Shown one piece after another: positions 1-6,793 of a stretch of DNA of 14,790 bases (within the stretch, counting starts at the first letter, position 1; each line of letters starts with the position of its first letter). The DNA comes from Nitrospira sp. UBA5699 (GTDB lineage: Bacteria > Nitrospirota > Nitrospiria > Nitrospirales > Nitrospiraceae): assembly GCA_002420105.1 (NCBI GenBank), contig DIHJ01000057.1, forward strand, positions 1-14,790, written 5' to 3'. Position numbers and translations under genes: made by a program. Below the pieces are notes generated by a model, which had not been told where the DNA came from, did no database searches, and saw nothing but the letters and a program-made list of their open reading frames with translations.

Positions 1-815
1 TCCCGAAGATCGAATCCCGCCCGCGTCACGAGTGCCGCGGCGAACACGTCGGCCTGCCGCTCCAACGTGAGCTGATCGATCGCCTGCGGCGCCTCCCCGA
101 CCGTCGAATTCAAGAAACGGTTCAGCATCATTCGCAATTTGGCCCCTTCCGCATGATCGAGGGCATGGTGCCCGATTTCATGGGCAAGCACCCAGGCCAG
201 TTGGTCCGGCGACCGGACGAACGACAACATGCCGCTGGTGACGACGATGTGCGAGCCGTCCGATAAGGCGTTGATGACGGGACTCTCCACCACCTTGACC
301 TTCATCCTGCAGGACGGGACCGCGGAGAGGTGAATGTCCCGTTCGGTATCCCCGCGCCGGATCCTCAGGGTCAACGGCTGAATCCGGGCCCTGGTCAATC
401 GTTGAATCTGATCGGCCACCGCCTCGGCCCGCTGCGCGGCAACCGGCTGTCCGTTGATCGCCAGGACATAATCCCCGATGGCCATGCCGGCCTTTCCGGC
501 CGGAAGCTGCTCATGGACATACCGGACCCGCACGAATGACGGAGCCGGCTGATCCACCTGTGCTTCAGCGGACGGAACGGCATCCCCCAAAAACAATCCG
601 TACGTGTCCTCGCGTTGGAAGACGCAGCGGTCCGCCGCCGCCACCGACAGGGGAAACACGATGTGCCACAGACGGTCTTCCGTGGACAGTCCGTCGCGGG
701 GAAGCCCGGATTCCCACGTGCCGACGATCGACGAGCAGCCGACGCCCGCCCACAACAGGCCGGACAGGGCCGCCGTCGCAAACCCGCGTTCCCGTCTCCC
801 GGCGGACGCATTCAT
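1..815 (-). CDS. M48-family metalloprotease lipoprotein with PDZ domain (C-terminus cut off by window edge)
   Basis: Translating the minus strand from the ATG at 815 gives 271 residues open to the window edge. Residues 1-27 form a short basic start, a hydrophobic stretch (ATAALSGLLWAGVG) and Cys27, an imperfect lipobox, so an envelope lipoprotein is likely. Residues about 90-165 look like a PDZ domain (AGMAIGDYVLAINGQPV). Residues 212-216 are HEIGH, the HExxH zinc motif of M48 peptidases, and ERQAD (252-256) fits the downstream glutamate ligand and aspartate of that family. Known M48 proteins of this type do envelope protein quality control; the substrate here is unknown. The start overlaps the stop of the upstream nuclease gene as ATGA (812-815) and there is no strong Shine-Dalgarno, so translational coupling is likely. 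The extreme C-terminus, which might hold TPR repeats in relatives, is not visible. Confidence 0.9.
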   Translation of the reverse strand, partial: MNASAGRRERGFATAALSGLLWAGVGCSSIVGTWESGLPRDGLSTEDRLWHIVFPLSVAAADRCVFQREDTYGLFLGDAVPSAEAQVDQPAPSFVRVRYVHEQLPAGKAGMAIGDYVLAINGQPVAAQRAEAVADQIQRLTRARIQPLTLRIRRGDTERDIHLSAVPSCRMKVKVVESPVINALSDGSHIVVTSGMLSFVRSPDQLAWVLAHEIGHHALDHAEGAKLRMMLNRFLNSTVGEAPQAIDQLTLERQADVFAAALVTRAGFDLR

Positions 816-2350
816 GACGAACCGGACTCCCGCCCCGATTTGATCTGCAACGCGCGCCTGAGTTCCACCATGGCCATCGTGTCCCGCGCGCAATAGCGCA
901 ACAAGGCCTCCTTGATCGCGGCTTGATCGACCCAATCCGATTCGACGAAGACCATCCGGTAATACTCGCTGGCCGCCTGGCCGCCTTCCTTGATGCTCAG
1001 ATCATCGTATCCCATCGAGGGCACCACCGCGGGCAGGACCGACTTGATCGAATAGGACCCTTGAAACGCCGGATGGTAGTAGTGCCCCTTGATGACCGGA
1101 TGCAGGTCCCACAGGCGCTTGATGATCGCGTTGAACGCCGACCGGAATTCGGGAAAAGCCTCGACCAACTGCCGCATCATCGCTTCCTCATAGGCGGAAT
1201 AGACGACGATGCTGCCCCGCTCGCCGAGCGACTCGATCAGCGCTTCGGCCCAACGCTTTCGCGGCTCCGACGGATCGCCGTGAAGAAACTCATGGTGGAC
1301 AATCTCGCCGGGCTCCAGCTCGATGTGGTTGGACCACTGGACCGGAATCGATTGATACGGTCTCGTGGATTGGAAGCGCGGAACGGGCAGCATCACGGTT
1401 TCGAAATCGAGATGATGCACCGGATACCGGACGGACCGCAGCACGTCTCCCAGCTTGGGCGAAACCCATTCGACGTTCTCTTTCACGCGCCGTTGCACGG
1501 GGGAGAGATTCGTGCCGTCGGGAATCTCGTCGATGGTCGTGACCCCCTGCTGAACCAGGCGGGCCACGAGCTGCTTCGCGCCTGGCAGATGATAGATCCA
1601 TCGGGCCGGCTTGTCCTTCGTGCAATAGGCCCAGAAGGGACATTCGTAGGGGCTGTGGCAGTGATGATCCGGCTCGATGGCGGGCGGCTCCGGGCCGGCC
1701 AGCGCCGCCTTCATGGCGGCCAGCAGCTCGGGAACGCGGGCCCGCCGGCTGGCGACGGCTTCCGAGAGGTCCTCGATCGCAAAGAGCCGCTCCAGATCCA
1801 CATCGCCGCTTTCATAGAGGTAGCCGGTGTCGATATGCATCAGGCAGGCCCCGCGGAGCGTCAATCCGGCCCCCAGCAGCACCTGGCTCTGGATCGCCAG
1901 ATCGTCGAGATGGACGTCCTTGACCCTGGTCGACGACTTCACTTCGATCAGGCGCCAGGCCGGCGGTTCCCCGGGAGGGAGGGGAACCCGCTCCAGAATA
2001 TCGACGCGGACGACGACACCCTCGTGCTGGAAGGCCGCTTCGAAAATCGCGGGAACGGCCGGATCCTCCAGCAAGGCGGCCGTCTGCGCGAGCGCCGCCT
2101 CCCGCTGGCGGTATCCGGCCGTGACGAGCACGCCGCCGGGAAACCGTCGCCGGGCCAACTCCCCGATTTCGGTCCCCATGTCCAGCATGGCCTGCATCGA
2201 GGGATCCGGCGGCGTCGCCAGTTGTGGATGGAACACCTCCAGATACAGCCGTTTGTGGCACTGCAATCCGGCGAGAAATTTCGATTTCGAGAGGCGCGGC
2301 GCCGTCGACGCGGGGGCAGAAAGCCTGTCGTCGGATTCGGTCATGACCAT
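812..2350 (-). CDS. Cas4-like PD-(D/E)XK nuclease fused to a DEDD-type 3'-5' exonuclease domain (DUF2779 type)
   Basis: The protein has about 512 residues. Numbering here is from the TTG at 2353, one codon upstream of the ATG chosen. The N-terminal half looks like Cas4/RecB nucleases: a Cys32 motif (LQCHKRLYLE), an Asp in VRVDIL (118), the EVK catalytic pair (137-139), and three later cysteines (232, 238, 244) that with Cys32 could hold a 4Fe-4S cluster. The C-terminal half has an RNase H-fold exonuclease signature: DFET (316-319), WDLHPVIKGHYYHP (415-428) and YCARDT (487-492), giving the acidic DEDD residues. This two-nuclease layout is the one I know as DUF2779. Its cellular role is not established; nucleic-acid repair or processing is an inference. 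An AGGG lies 4 bases before the ATG at 2350 and 10 before the ATG at 2344, so either may be the true start. It is the first gene of a two-gene unit with the M48 lipoprotein. Confidence 0.88.
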   Translation of the reverse strand: MVMTESDDRLSAPASTAPRLSKSKFLAGLQCHKRLYLEVFHPQLATPPDPSMQAMLDMGTEIGELARRRFPGGVLVTAGYRQREAALAQTAALLEDPAVPAIFEAAFQHEGVVVRVDILERVPLPPGEPPAWRLIEVKSSTRVKDVHLDDLAIQSQVLLGAGLTLRGACLMHIDTGYLYESGDVDLERLFAIEDLSEAVASRRARVPELLAAMKAALAGPEPPAIEPDHHCHSPYECPFWAYCTKDKPARWIYHLPGAKQLVARLVQQGVTTIDEIPDGTNLSPVQRRVKENVEWVSPKLGDVLRSVRYPVHHLDFETVMLPVPRFQSTRPYQSIPVQWSNHIELEPGEIVHHEFLHGDPSEPRKRWAEALIESLGERGSIVVYSAYEEAMMRQLVEAFPEFRSAFNAIIKRLWDLHPVIKGHYYHPAFQGSYSIKSVLPAVVPSMGYDDLSIKEGGQAASEYYRMVFVESDWVDQAAIKEALLRYCARDTMAMVELRRALQIKSGRESGSS

Positions 2351-2420
2351 CAAACCCTAAACGAACCTCGCGTACTTTGTCCAGGCCGCGTCCGGCGCGG
2401 TTCTGCTAGGATGAACCCCG

Positions 2421-3746
2421 ATGGCGAACGGCGTCTCGCAGATCAGAAAATCCGTCATGACTCTGGCGCTCCCGGTGACCGTCAGCAGCCTCCTGCAACG
2501 GACGGAAGGCATCGTCGCGGTCTTTCTCGTCGGAGGACTCGGCGCGATTCCCATCGCGGCCGTGGGGCTGGGCCAACTGCTCGCCTTCATCGCCACGACC
2601 CTGGTCTCCGGCCTCTCGGTCGGTACGAACGTCGTCGTCGCCCAGCTCTGGGGCGCGCGCCGCCGGCAGGATGCCGGCCAGGCCGCCAGACACTTTCTCG
2701 GCCTGTCCGTCGCCGTGTCGCTGACACTCATGACGGGCGGCATCCTCCTGAACCGGTTCGCGATGCAGCTCCTCGGCGCGGCGCCCGACGTCCTCGCGCT
2801 CGCGCTGCCCTATTCGACGCTGATCTTCCTGGTCATCCCCTTCACCGTGTTCCTGCAGGTCCTGTCGTCGATCCTCCAGGGTACCGGCGACACCAAAACG
2901 CCGATGTACGCCATGATCGTGGTCAACCTCCTGCACGTCGCCGTCGCCTATCCCCTGATCTACGGCCGTTGGGGATTGCCGGCCCTCGGCGTCAAGGGGG
3001 CGGCGGTCGCGGTCGGCATCGCCGAGGCGGTCGGAACGCTCTATCTGGCGATCCGCTGTCGCCCGCTGCTCCGGCCATCGACGCACCTACGCGTCGATTT
3101 CATTCGAACGATCTGGCAGGTGGGAGCCCCGGTTTCGGGCGAGCGGATCGTGCAGCAGGCCGGCATCCTGATCTACACCAAGATCGTCCTGCTCTACGGC
3201 ACCGTCTCCTATGCCGCCCACCAGGTCGGACTCTCGATCGAATCCCTGTCGTTCCTGCCGGGGTACGGATTCGCCATCGCGGCCGCGACGATGGTGGGGC
3301 AGAGCATCGGCGCGGGGAAATACACGAGGGCCAAACTGGAGAACTGGGAAGCCAACCGGATGGCGACGCTCATCATGTCGGTCATGGGCCTCGTCTTCTT
3401 CTTCTTTCCGTACGCGCTGCTGCGCGCCTTCACGAGCGACGAGGCGGTCGTCGAACTGGGCACGGTGTTTCTGAAGATCGTGGCGCTGCTGCAGATTCCG
3501 CTCGCGCTCACGATGGTGCTGGCCGGCTCCCTGCGCGGCGCGGGCGACACGCACTTCATCATGGTCGCCACGACGATCGGCATGTGGGCGGTGCGGGTCC
3601 CGATCGCGTTCGTCGCGGGAGTCTGGCTGCACCTCGACGTGTCCTACGTGTGGCTGGCGATGATCGCGGACTGGACGCTGCGGATGGCGTTGATGCTCTG
3701 GCGCTACCGTTCGGAGCGATGGAGGACCATTCAGGTGATCCGGTAA
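2421..3746 (+). CDS. MATE-family multidrug/cation antiporter
   Basis: A 441-residue, very hydrophobic protein consistent with the 12 membrane helices of the MATE family (NorM/DinF-like). These proteins export drugs or other organic cations using a Na+ or H+ gradient across the inner membrane. The two pseudo-symmetric halves each carry the family signature: LQGTGDTKTP at 152-161 and LRGAGDT at 371-377. VGQSIGAG (292-299) is the second-half counterpart of VAQLWGAR (73-80). The length is normal. AGGA at 2408-2411 lies 9 bases before the ATG at 2421 and supports this start. The gene diverges from the nuclease gene across about 70 bases, and its stop is 2 bases from the stop of the convergent ketopantoate-reductase gene. 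The substrate cannot be read from the sequence. Confidence 0.95.
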   Translation: MANGVSQIRKSVMTLALPVTVSSLLQRTEGIVAVFLVGGLGAIPIAAVGLGQLLAFIATTLVSGLSVGTNVVVAQLWGARRRQDAGQAARHFLGLSVAVSLTLMTGGILLNRFAMQLLGAAPDVLALALPYSTLIFLVIPFTVFLQVLSSILQGTGDTKTPMYAMIVVNLLHVAVAYPLIYGRWGLPALGVKGAAVAVGIAEAVGTLYLAIRCRPLLRPSTHLRVDFIRTIWQVGAPVSGERIVQQAGILIYTKIVLLYGTVSYAAHQVGLSIESLSFLPGYGFAIAAATMVGQSIGAGKYTRAKLENWEANRMATLIMSVMGLVFFFFPYALLRAFTSDEAVVELGTVFLKIVALLQIPLALTMVLAGSLRGAGDTHFIMVATTIGMWAVRVPIAFVAGVWLHLDVSYVWLAMIADWTLRMALMLWRYRSERWRTIQVIR

Positions 3747-3748
3747 GG

Positions 3749-5119
3749 CTACGAGGGCCGCGGTTCCCCCGTGCATTTCGGCGGCCGTTCGGACGGTCTG
3801 GTGTCCTTCCCCGAGCCGACCCGGACTTCGATCCGCCCGACGCCCTTGACGTTCGCGCAGAGATCGCCCAGCCCCGGCGTGATGAGCCGGAACGGTCCGC
3901 CTTTCGCGCCGGGGAGCGGTTCCCCGTCGAGCTCGTAGAGCAGGAGGCCGAAGTCTTTGGCCTGCTGAAGCGTCAGCGTCGCGGCATATTTCCCGTCGCT
4001 CGAATGGAACGTCACATGGTCGGCTCCGACGGCGATGGCCGGCACGTCGAGCAGGCCTTTGAGTGTGATCGCCCGCCCATTCATGCCCGGCATCACCGCA
4101 CCGACGTCCGCGACCTGATGTTCGCCGGGAAGCTGCAGCATGGCCGCGCAGTCCAACGACACCGGTTGCACCACGGCCCCGTCGATCCGCACGACCCCCG
4201 GCCCGCTCTTTTCCCGTTCGGTGATCGTCTTGATCATGGCGGTGAGCGCCTCGTTGACCGGCGTGGGAATCCCGAGCAGGCGCCCCTGATCGACGATATA
4301 ACCGTTCAGGTTTCGAATTTCCGTCCGCCGCCCCGCCTTCCAGTCGTCGTACATTGAGGTGTGGATGTCGCGGATCTCCTGCGTCCACTTCACCACCCGC
4401 TCCGGCATGTCGGGCGGCAACGGGACTTTCAGTGCGGCCGACACGGCGGCGATCTCGCCCACGATCTGACGGATGACCCCCATCATCTCCGGATGGTCCA
4501 GGGCCTTCGCCACCTTGTCATCGATGAGGACGGTGATGGGGTTGAAGACGCAGTTCCAGCACATCTTCTCCCACTTGCTGCGGCGGATGTCTTTGGAAAG
4601 CTGGCAGGGAATGCCGGCGGCGGCGAACAGGTCGCGAATCTGCAGCAGCCGCTCGCTCTCGTGCCCCATCAATTCCCCGACGGCGACGGCGCCCTTCTTA
4701 TAATGGTCGATCACGCCGGGCGCGGCGATCTTGGAATAGATGAAGGCCACGCCGCCCACCACGCAATCCCGCTTGAGACGGGCGATGATGCGGTCCTCTG
4801 TGTCGATCCCGTTCTGCAGGGTCAGGAGGACCGTCCGGTCCGTGAGCGCCGGCTCGATCTGCGCCAGCACCTCGTCGAGATCGTAGGCCTTCACGGCCAG
4901 AATGACGAGGTCAGGCCGCGGAAGCTGCCGGATGTCCGACGCCGCCTTGGGCCGAACCGTGAACGTGCCGGCGGCGCTCCGGATCGTCAATCCGTGCCGT
5001 TGCACCGCCGTCAGGGTCTTGGGCCGCAGGAGAAACGAAACGTCCGGGTTGTTCTTCGCCAGATGCGCACCGAAGAATCCTCCGACCGATCCCGCGCCGA
5101 CCATCATGATCTGTTTCAT
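3749..5119 (-). CDS. Ketopantoate-reductase-like protein with C-terminal sulfite-oxidase-fold domain
   Basis: A 456-residue protein; normal ketopantoate reductases (PanE/ApbA) are near 300. Residues 1-300 are a complete KPR: Rossmann motif GAGSVGG (8-14), LAVKAYD (74-80), LQNGI (101-105), the catalytic-lysine region SKWEKMCWN (181-189), and a C-terminal domain with SMYDDWKAGRRTEI (255-268) and GIPTPVNEAL (283-292). This family reduces 2-dehydropantoate to pantoate with NADPH, or acts on related 2-oxo acids. Residues about 308-433 resemble the short oxidoreductase molybdopterin-binding (SUOX-fold) domain: VRIDGAVVQPVSLD, ITLKGLLD, SSDGKYAATLTLQQA, LDGEPLPGAKGGPFRLITPG and VKGVGRIEV. No Cys sits where the molybdenum ligand is expected, so cofactor binding is doubtful. 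The ATG at 5119 is chosen because AGGGGA lies just upstream and the Rossmann strand starts at once; the frame is open further upstream but not protein-like there. Confidence 0.88.
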   Translation of the reverse strand: MKQIMMVGAGSVGGFFGAHLAKNNPDVSFLLRPKTLTAVQRHGLTIRSAAGTFTVRPKAASDIRQLPRPDLVILAVKAYDLDEVLAQIEPALTDRTVLLTLQNGIDTEDRIIARLKRDCVVGGVAFIYSKIAAPGVIDHYKKGAVAVGELMGHESERLLQIRDLFAAAGIPCQLSKDIRRSKWEKMCWNCVFNPITVLIDDKVAKALDHPEMMGVIRQIVGEIAAVSAALKVPLPPDMPERVVKWTQEIRDIHTSMYDDWKAGRRTEIRNLNGYIVDQGRLLGIPTPVNEALTAMIKTITEREKSGPGVVRIDGAVVQPVSLDCAAMLQLPGEHQVADVGAVMPGMNGRAITLKGLLDVPAIAVGADHVTFHSSDGKYAATLTLQQAKDFGLLLYELDGEPLPGAKGGPFRLITPGLGDLCANVKGVGRIEVRVGSGKDTRPSERPPKCTGEPRPS

Positions 5120-5153
5120 GCTCTTCCCCTCGAGTTGCGTCGAAACCGGGCCT

Positions 5154-5162
5154 ACTATAGCA
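5154..5162 (-). promoter_or_regulatory. Extended -10 promoter for the ketopantoate-reductase-like gene
   Basis: Read on the minus strand this is TGCTATAGT: a TATAGT box (one mismatch to TATAAT) preceded by the TGn extension. No good -35 is visible 16-18 bases upstream, which is common for extended -10 promoters. It would give a leader of about 30 bases containing the AGGGGA ribosome site. On the plus strand the overlapping TACTAT (5153-5158) could serve as a weaker -10 for the sirtuin gene. Confidence 0.5.
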
Positions 5163-5188
5163 TGCGGCTGCGGCAAGGCACAGCCGCA
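5163..5188. repeat. 8-bp perfect inverted repeat between divergent KPR-like and sirtuin genes
   Basis: TGCGGCTG (5163-5170) and CAGCCGCA (5181-5188) are exact reverse complements separated by 10 bases. The repeat lies just upstream of the extended -10 of the minus-strand gene, across its -35 region, and at the start of any plus-strand transcript from TACTAT (5153-5158). It could be an operator or a leader hairpin. A chance GC-rich palindrome is also possible. Confidence 0.45.
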
Positions 5189-5207
5189 CACCGTCACGGG
5201 AAAGACC

Positions 5208-5933
5208 ATGACCGCCGGCTCCGATCTCGGAATTCTGAAAGAGAAACTCGCGGGGACCAGGTCGCTCACCGTCCTGACCGGCGCCGGCATCTCCGCCGAC
5301 AGCGGCGTACCGACCTTCCGCGGCGCGGACGGCCTATGGCGCAATTTCCGCGCGGAGGATCTTGCCACACCTGAAGCGTTCGCGCGGGATCCCCATGTGG
5401 TCTGGGAGTGGTACAACTGGCGGCGGGAGCTCCTCGCCGCCAAACGGCCGAACCCGGCGCACGACGCCCTCGTCGAACTGGAGCGGCGGGTCCCGTCCTT
5501 CTGGCTGATCACGCAGAACGTCGACGGCCTCCATCGCGCCGCGGGCTCGAGACGACTCTCGGAGATTCACGGGAATATCTGGATGGTGCGCTGCACGGTC
5601 TGCGGGACGGTCGAAGAAAACCGTGACGTGCCGATCGCGATTCCACCGGCCTGCGGCCGGTGCGGCGGACTCCTGCGTCCGCACATCGTCTGGTTCGGCG
5701 AATCGCTCTTTGCGGACGACATGGCCCGTTGCGCCGCCGCCCTTCGCGACTGCGAGGTCCTGCTCGTGATCGGCACGTCCGGCGTCGTGTACCCCGCCGC
5801 AGGCTTCGCGTCCGTCGCGAAGGAGGCGGGAGCCTTCGTCGCGGACATCAACCTCGAGCCGACGCCGCAATCGTCCCTGGTCGATCTCTCGCTTCAGGGA
5901 CGGGCCAAGGACATCCTGCCGCTCCTATTATAG
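5208..5933 (+). CDS. cobB: Class III sirtuin, NAD-dependent protein deacylase (CobB/SIRT5-like)
   Basis: A 241-residue SIR2 protein that removes acyl groups from lysines using NAD+ in the cytoplasm. All core motifs are present: NAD-binding GAGISADSGVPTFRG (25-39), TQNVDGLH (102-109), catalytic His121 in EIHGNIW, a complete zinc site (Cys129, Cys132, Cys149, Cys152), VWFGE (161-165) and GTS (189-191). Tyr69 and Arg72 (WYNWRR) match the YxxR pair that in SIRT5-type enzymes recognises succinyl or malonyl groups, so desuccinylase activity is plausible by family analogy. The ATG at 5208 puts the NAD motif at the usual distance; GGGAAAG just upstream is a modest ribosome site. The stop codon abuts the stop of the convergent HAD gene with no base between. 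The neighbouring nadC feeds NAD synthesis, but the two are not in one operon. Confidence 0.95.
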   Translation: MTAGSDLGILKEKLAGTRSLTVLTGAGISADSGVPTFRGADGLWRNFRAEDLATPEAFARDPHVVWEWYNWRRELLAAKRPNPAHDALVELERRVPSFWLITQNVDGLHRAAGSRRLSEIHGNIWMVRCTVCGTVEENRDVPIAIPPACGRCGGLLRPHIVWFGESLFADDMARCAAALRDCEVLLVIGTSGVVYPAAGFASVAKEAGAFVADINLEPTPQSSLVDLSLQGRAKDILPLLL

Positions 5934-6653
5934 TTATCGGTCGGCGACGAGCGGCAGCAGTTCGTCCAGCGCGCGAATGGCCGGCACGCCGACCCCGGCA
6001 TGCCGCCCCTGCCGGTCGAGCAGGACGGCCTGCAGGCCGACCTTCCGGGCCCCTTCCACGTCGTCCCGCAGACTGTCTCCCACGTGCAGCGCTTCCTCCG
6101 GATCGACGGCATGTTTGTCGAGCGCCGTCCGGAAGATTTTCGGAGCCGGCTTGGCGGCATGGGCGAGACTCGAGATCGTCACCGTGTCGAAGGTCTGGCC
6201 GAGACCCAGCCCCCGCATCACCGCGAAGAGCCGGGAATCGAAATTCGAGATGATCCCCAACTCCATCCCCTGCTCCCGAAGCGCGCTCAACGTCGGAAGC
6301 GTTTCCGGAAAGAGCTTCCAGGACCCGGGGTCTTCGAAGACCTGGAACACCCGGTCGAAAAAGTCGTCGAACCGCTCGAACATCCCGACGCGGTAGAACA
6401 CGTTGTGGACGATGTCGAACCACCACAGCCGCTCGCTCTGTTTGATCTGCGCCGGTTCGGTCGCCGCAAAAATCGGAGGGGGCGCATCGCGAAATGCGCG
6501 GCTGAAGGCCTGCTTGATCGAGGCCAGGGACTCCGGCGTCCGCTGATACCCGAACTCGACGGCGTGTTGAAGATAGATCTCCGCCACCGACCCGTTCACG
6601 TGAAACAGCGTGTCGGCTGCGTCAAAAAACACGACCCGGATCGATCGACTCAT
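5934..6653 (-). CDS. HAD-superfamily hydrolase, REG-2/HDHD3-like (subfamily IA)
   Basis: A 239-residue cytoplasmic protein with the four HAD motifs: FFDAADTLF (9-17) with nucleophile Asp11, ISNFDS (135-140), Lys168 in AAKPAPKIF, and HVGDSLRDD (190-198). A helical cap (about 20-110) follows motif I, as in subfamily IA. Position +2 after the nucleophile, normally the general acid/base Asp, is Ala13, and an Asp is found at +3 instead. The DxxDTL form is what I recall for REG-2/HDHD3-like members, so this may be a family trait and not a loss. The physiological substrate is unknown; a small phosphoester is the usual guess. The ATG at 6653 has GAGGA a few bases upstream; a GTG at 6680 is an alternative start that would add residues not expected in the family. 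Confidence 0.9.
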   Translation of the reverse strand: MSRSIRVVFFDAADTLFHVNGSVAEIYLQHAVEFGYQRTPESLASIKQAFSRAFRDAPPPIFAATEPAQIKQSERLWWFDIVHNVFYRVGMFERFDDFFDRVFQVFEDPGSWKLFPETLPTLSALREQGMELGIISNFDSRLFAVMRGLGLGQTFDTVTISSLAHAAKPAPKIFRTALDKHAVDPEEALHVGDSLRDDVEGARKVGLQAVLLDRQGRHAGVGVPAIRALDELLPLVADR

Positions 6654-6734
6654 CGGTGCATCCTCACGCCCCGCCCGCACGACGGCGCCGGCGGGAATAT
6701 CCTACATCAATTCGCGCATCTATCGGTCGTTTTC

Positions 6735-6763
6735 TTGACAAAGAATACCCCCCCTGATAGCTT
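6735..6763 (+). promoter_or_regulatory. Sigma70-type promoter for the response-regulator gene, with a C7 tract in the spacer
   Basis: TTGACA (6735-6740) is a perfect -35. A 17-base spacer leads to TAGCTT (6758-6763), which matches TATAAT at 3 of 6 positions. The spacer contains seven consecutive C (6748-6754). The start codon at 6794 lies about 30 bases beyond, after a GGAG site at 6784-6787. Confidence 0.55.
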
Positions 6764-6793
6764 CGAAACAGCCCAACAAACACGGAGATTTCA

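Noticed and set aside
2405..2412. TGCTAGGAT as an extended -10 promoter just before the MATE gene
   Set aside because: It overlaps the AGGA ribosome site, has no -35, and would place the transcript start at the ATG; the ribosome-site reading is simpler.
923..4357. A plus-strand open frame of over 1,100 codons across the nuclease, MATE and KPR genes
   Set aside because: It is antisense or out of frame to three well-supported genes, is rich in Arg/Gly/Pro/His with no domain pattern, and arises from few stops in high-GC DNA.
6653..6680. GTG at 6680 as start of the HAD gene
   Set aside because: It adds MRAGREDAP before the first beta strand, which the family does not need, while the ATG at 6653 has a good GAGGA site.
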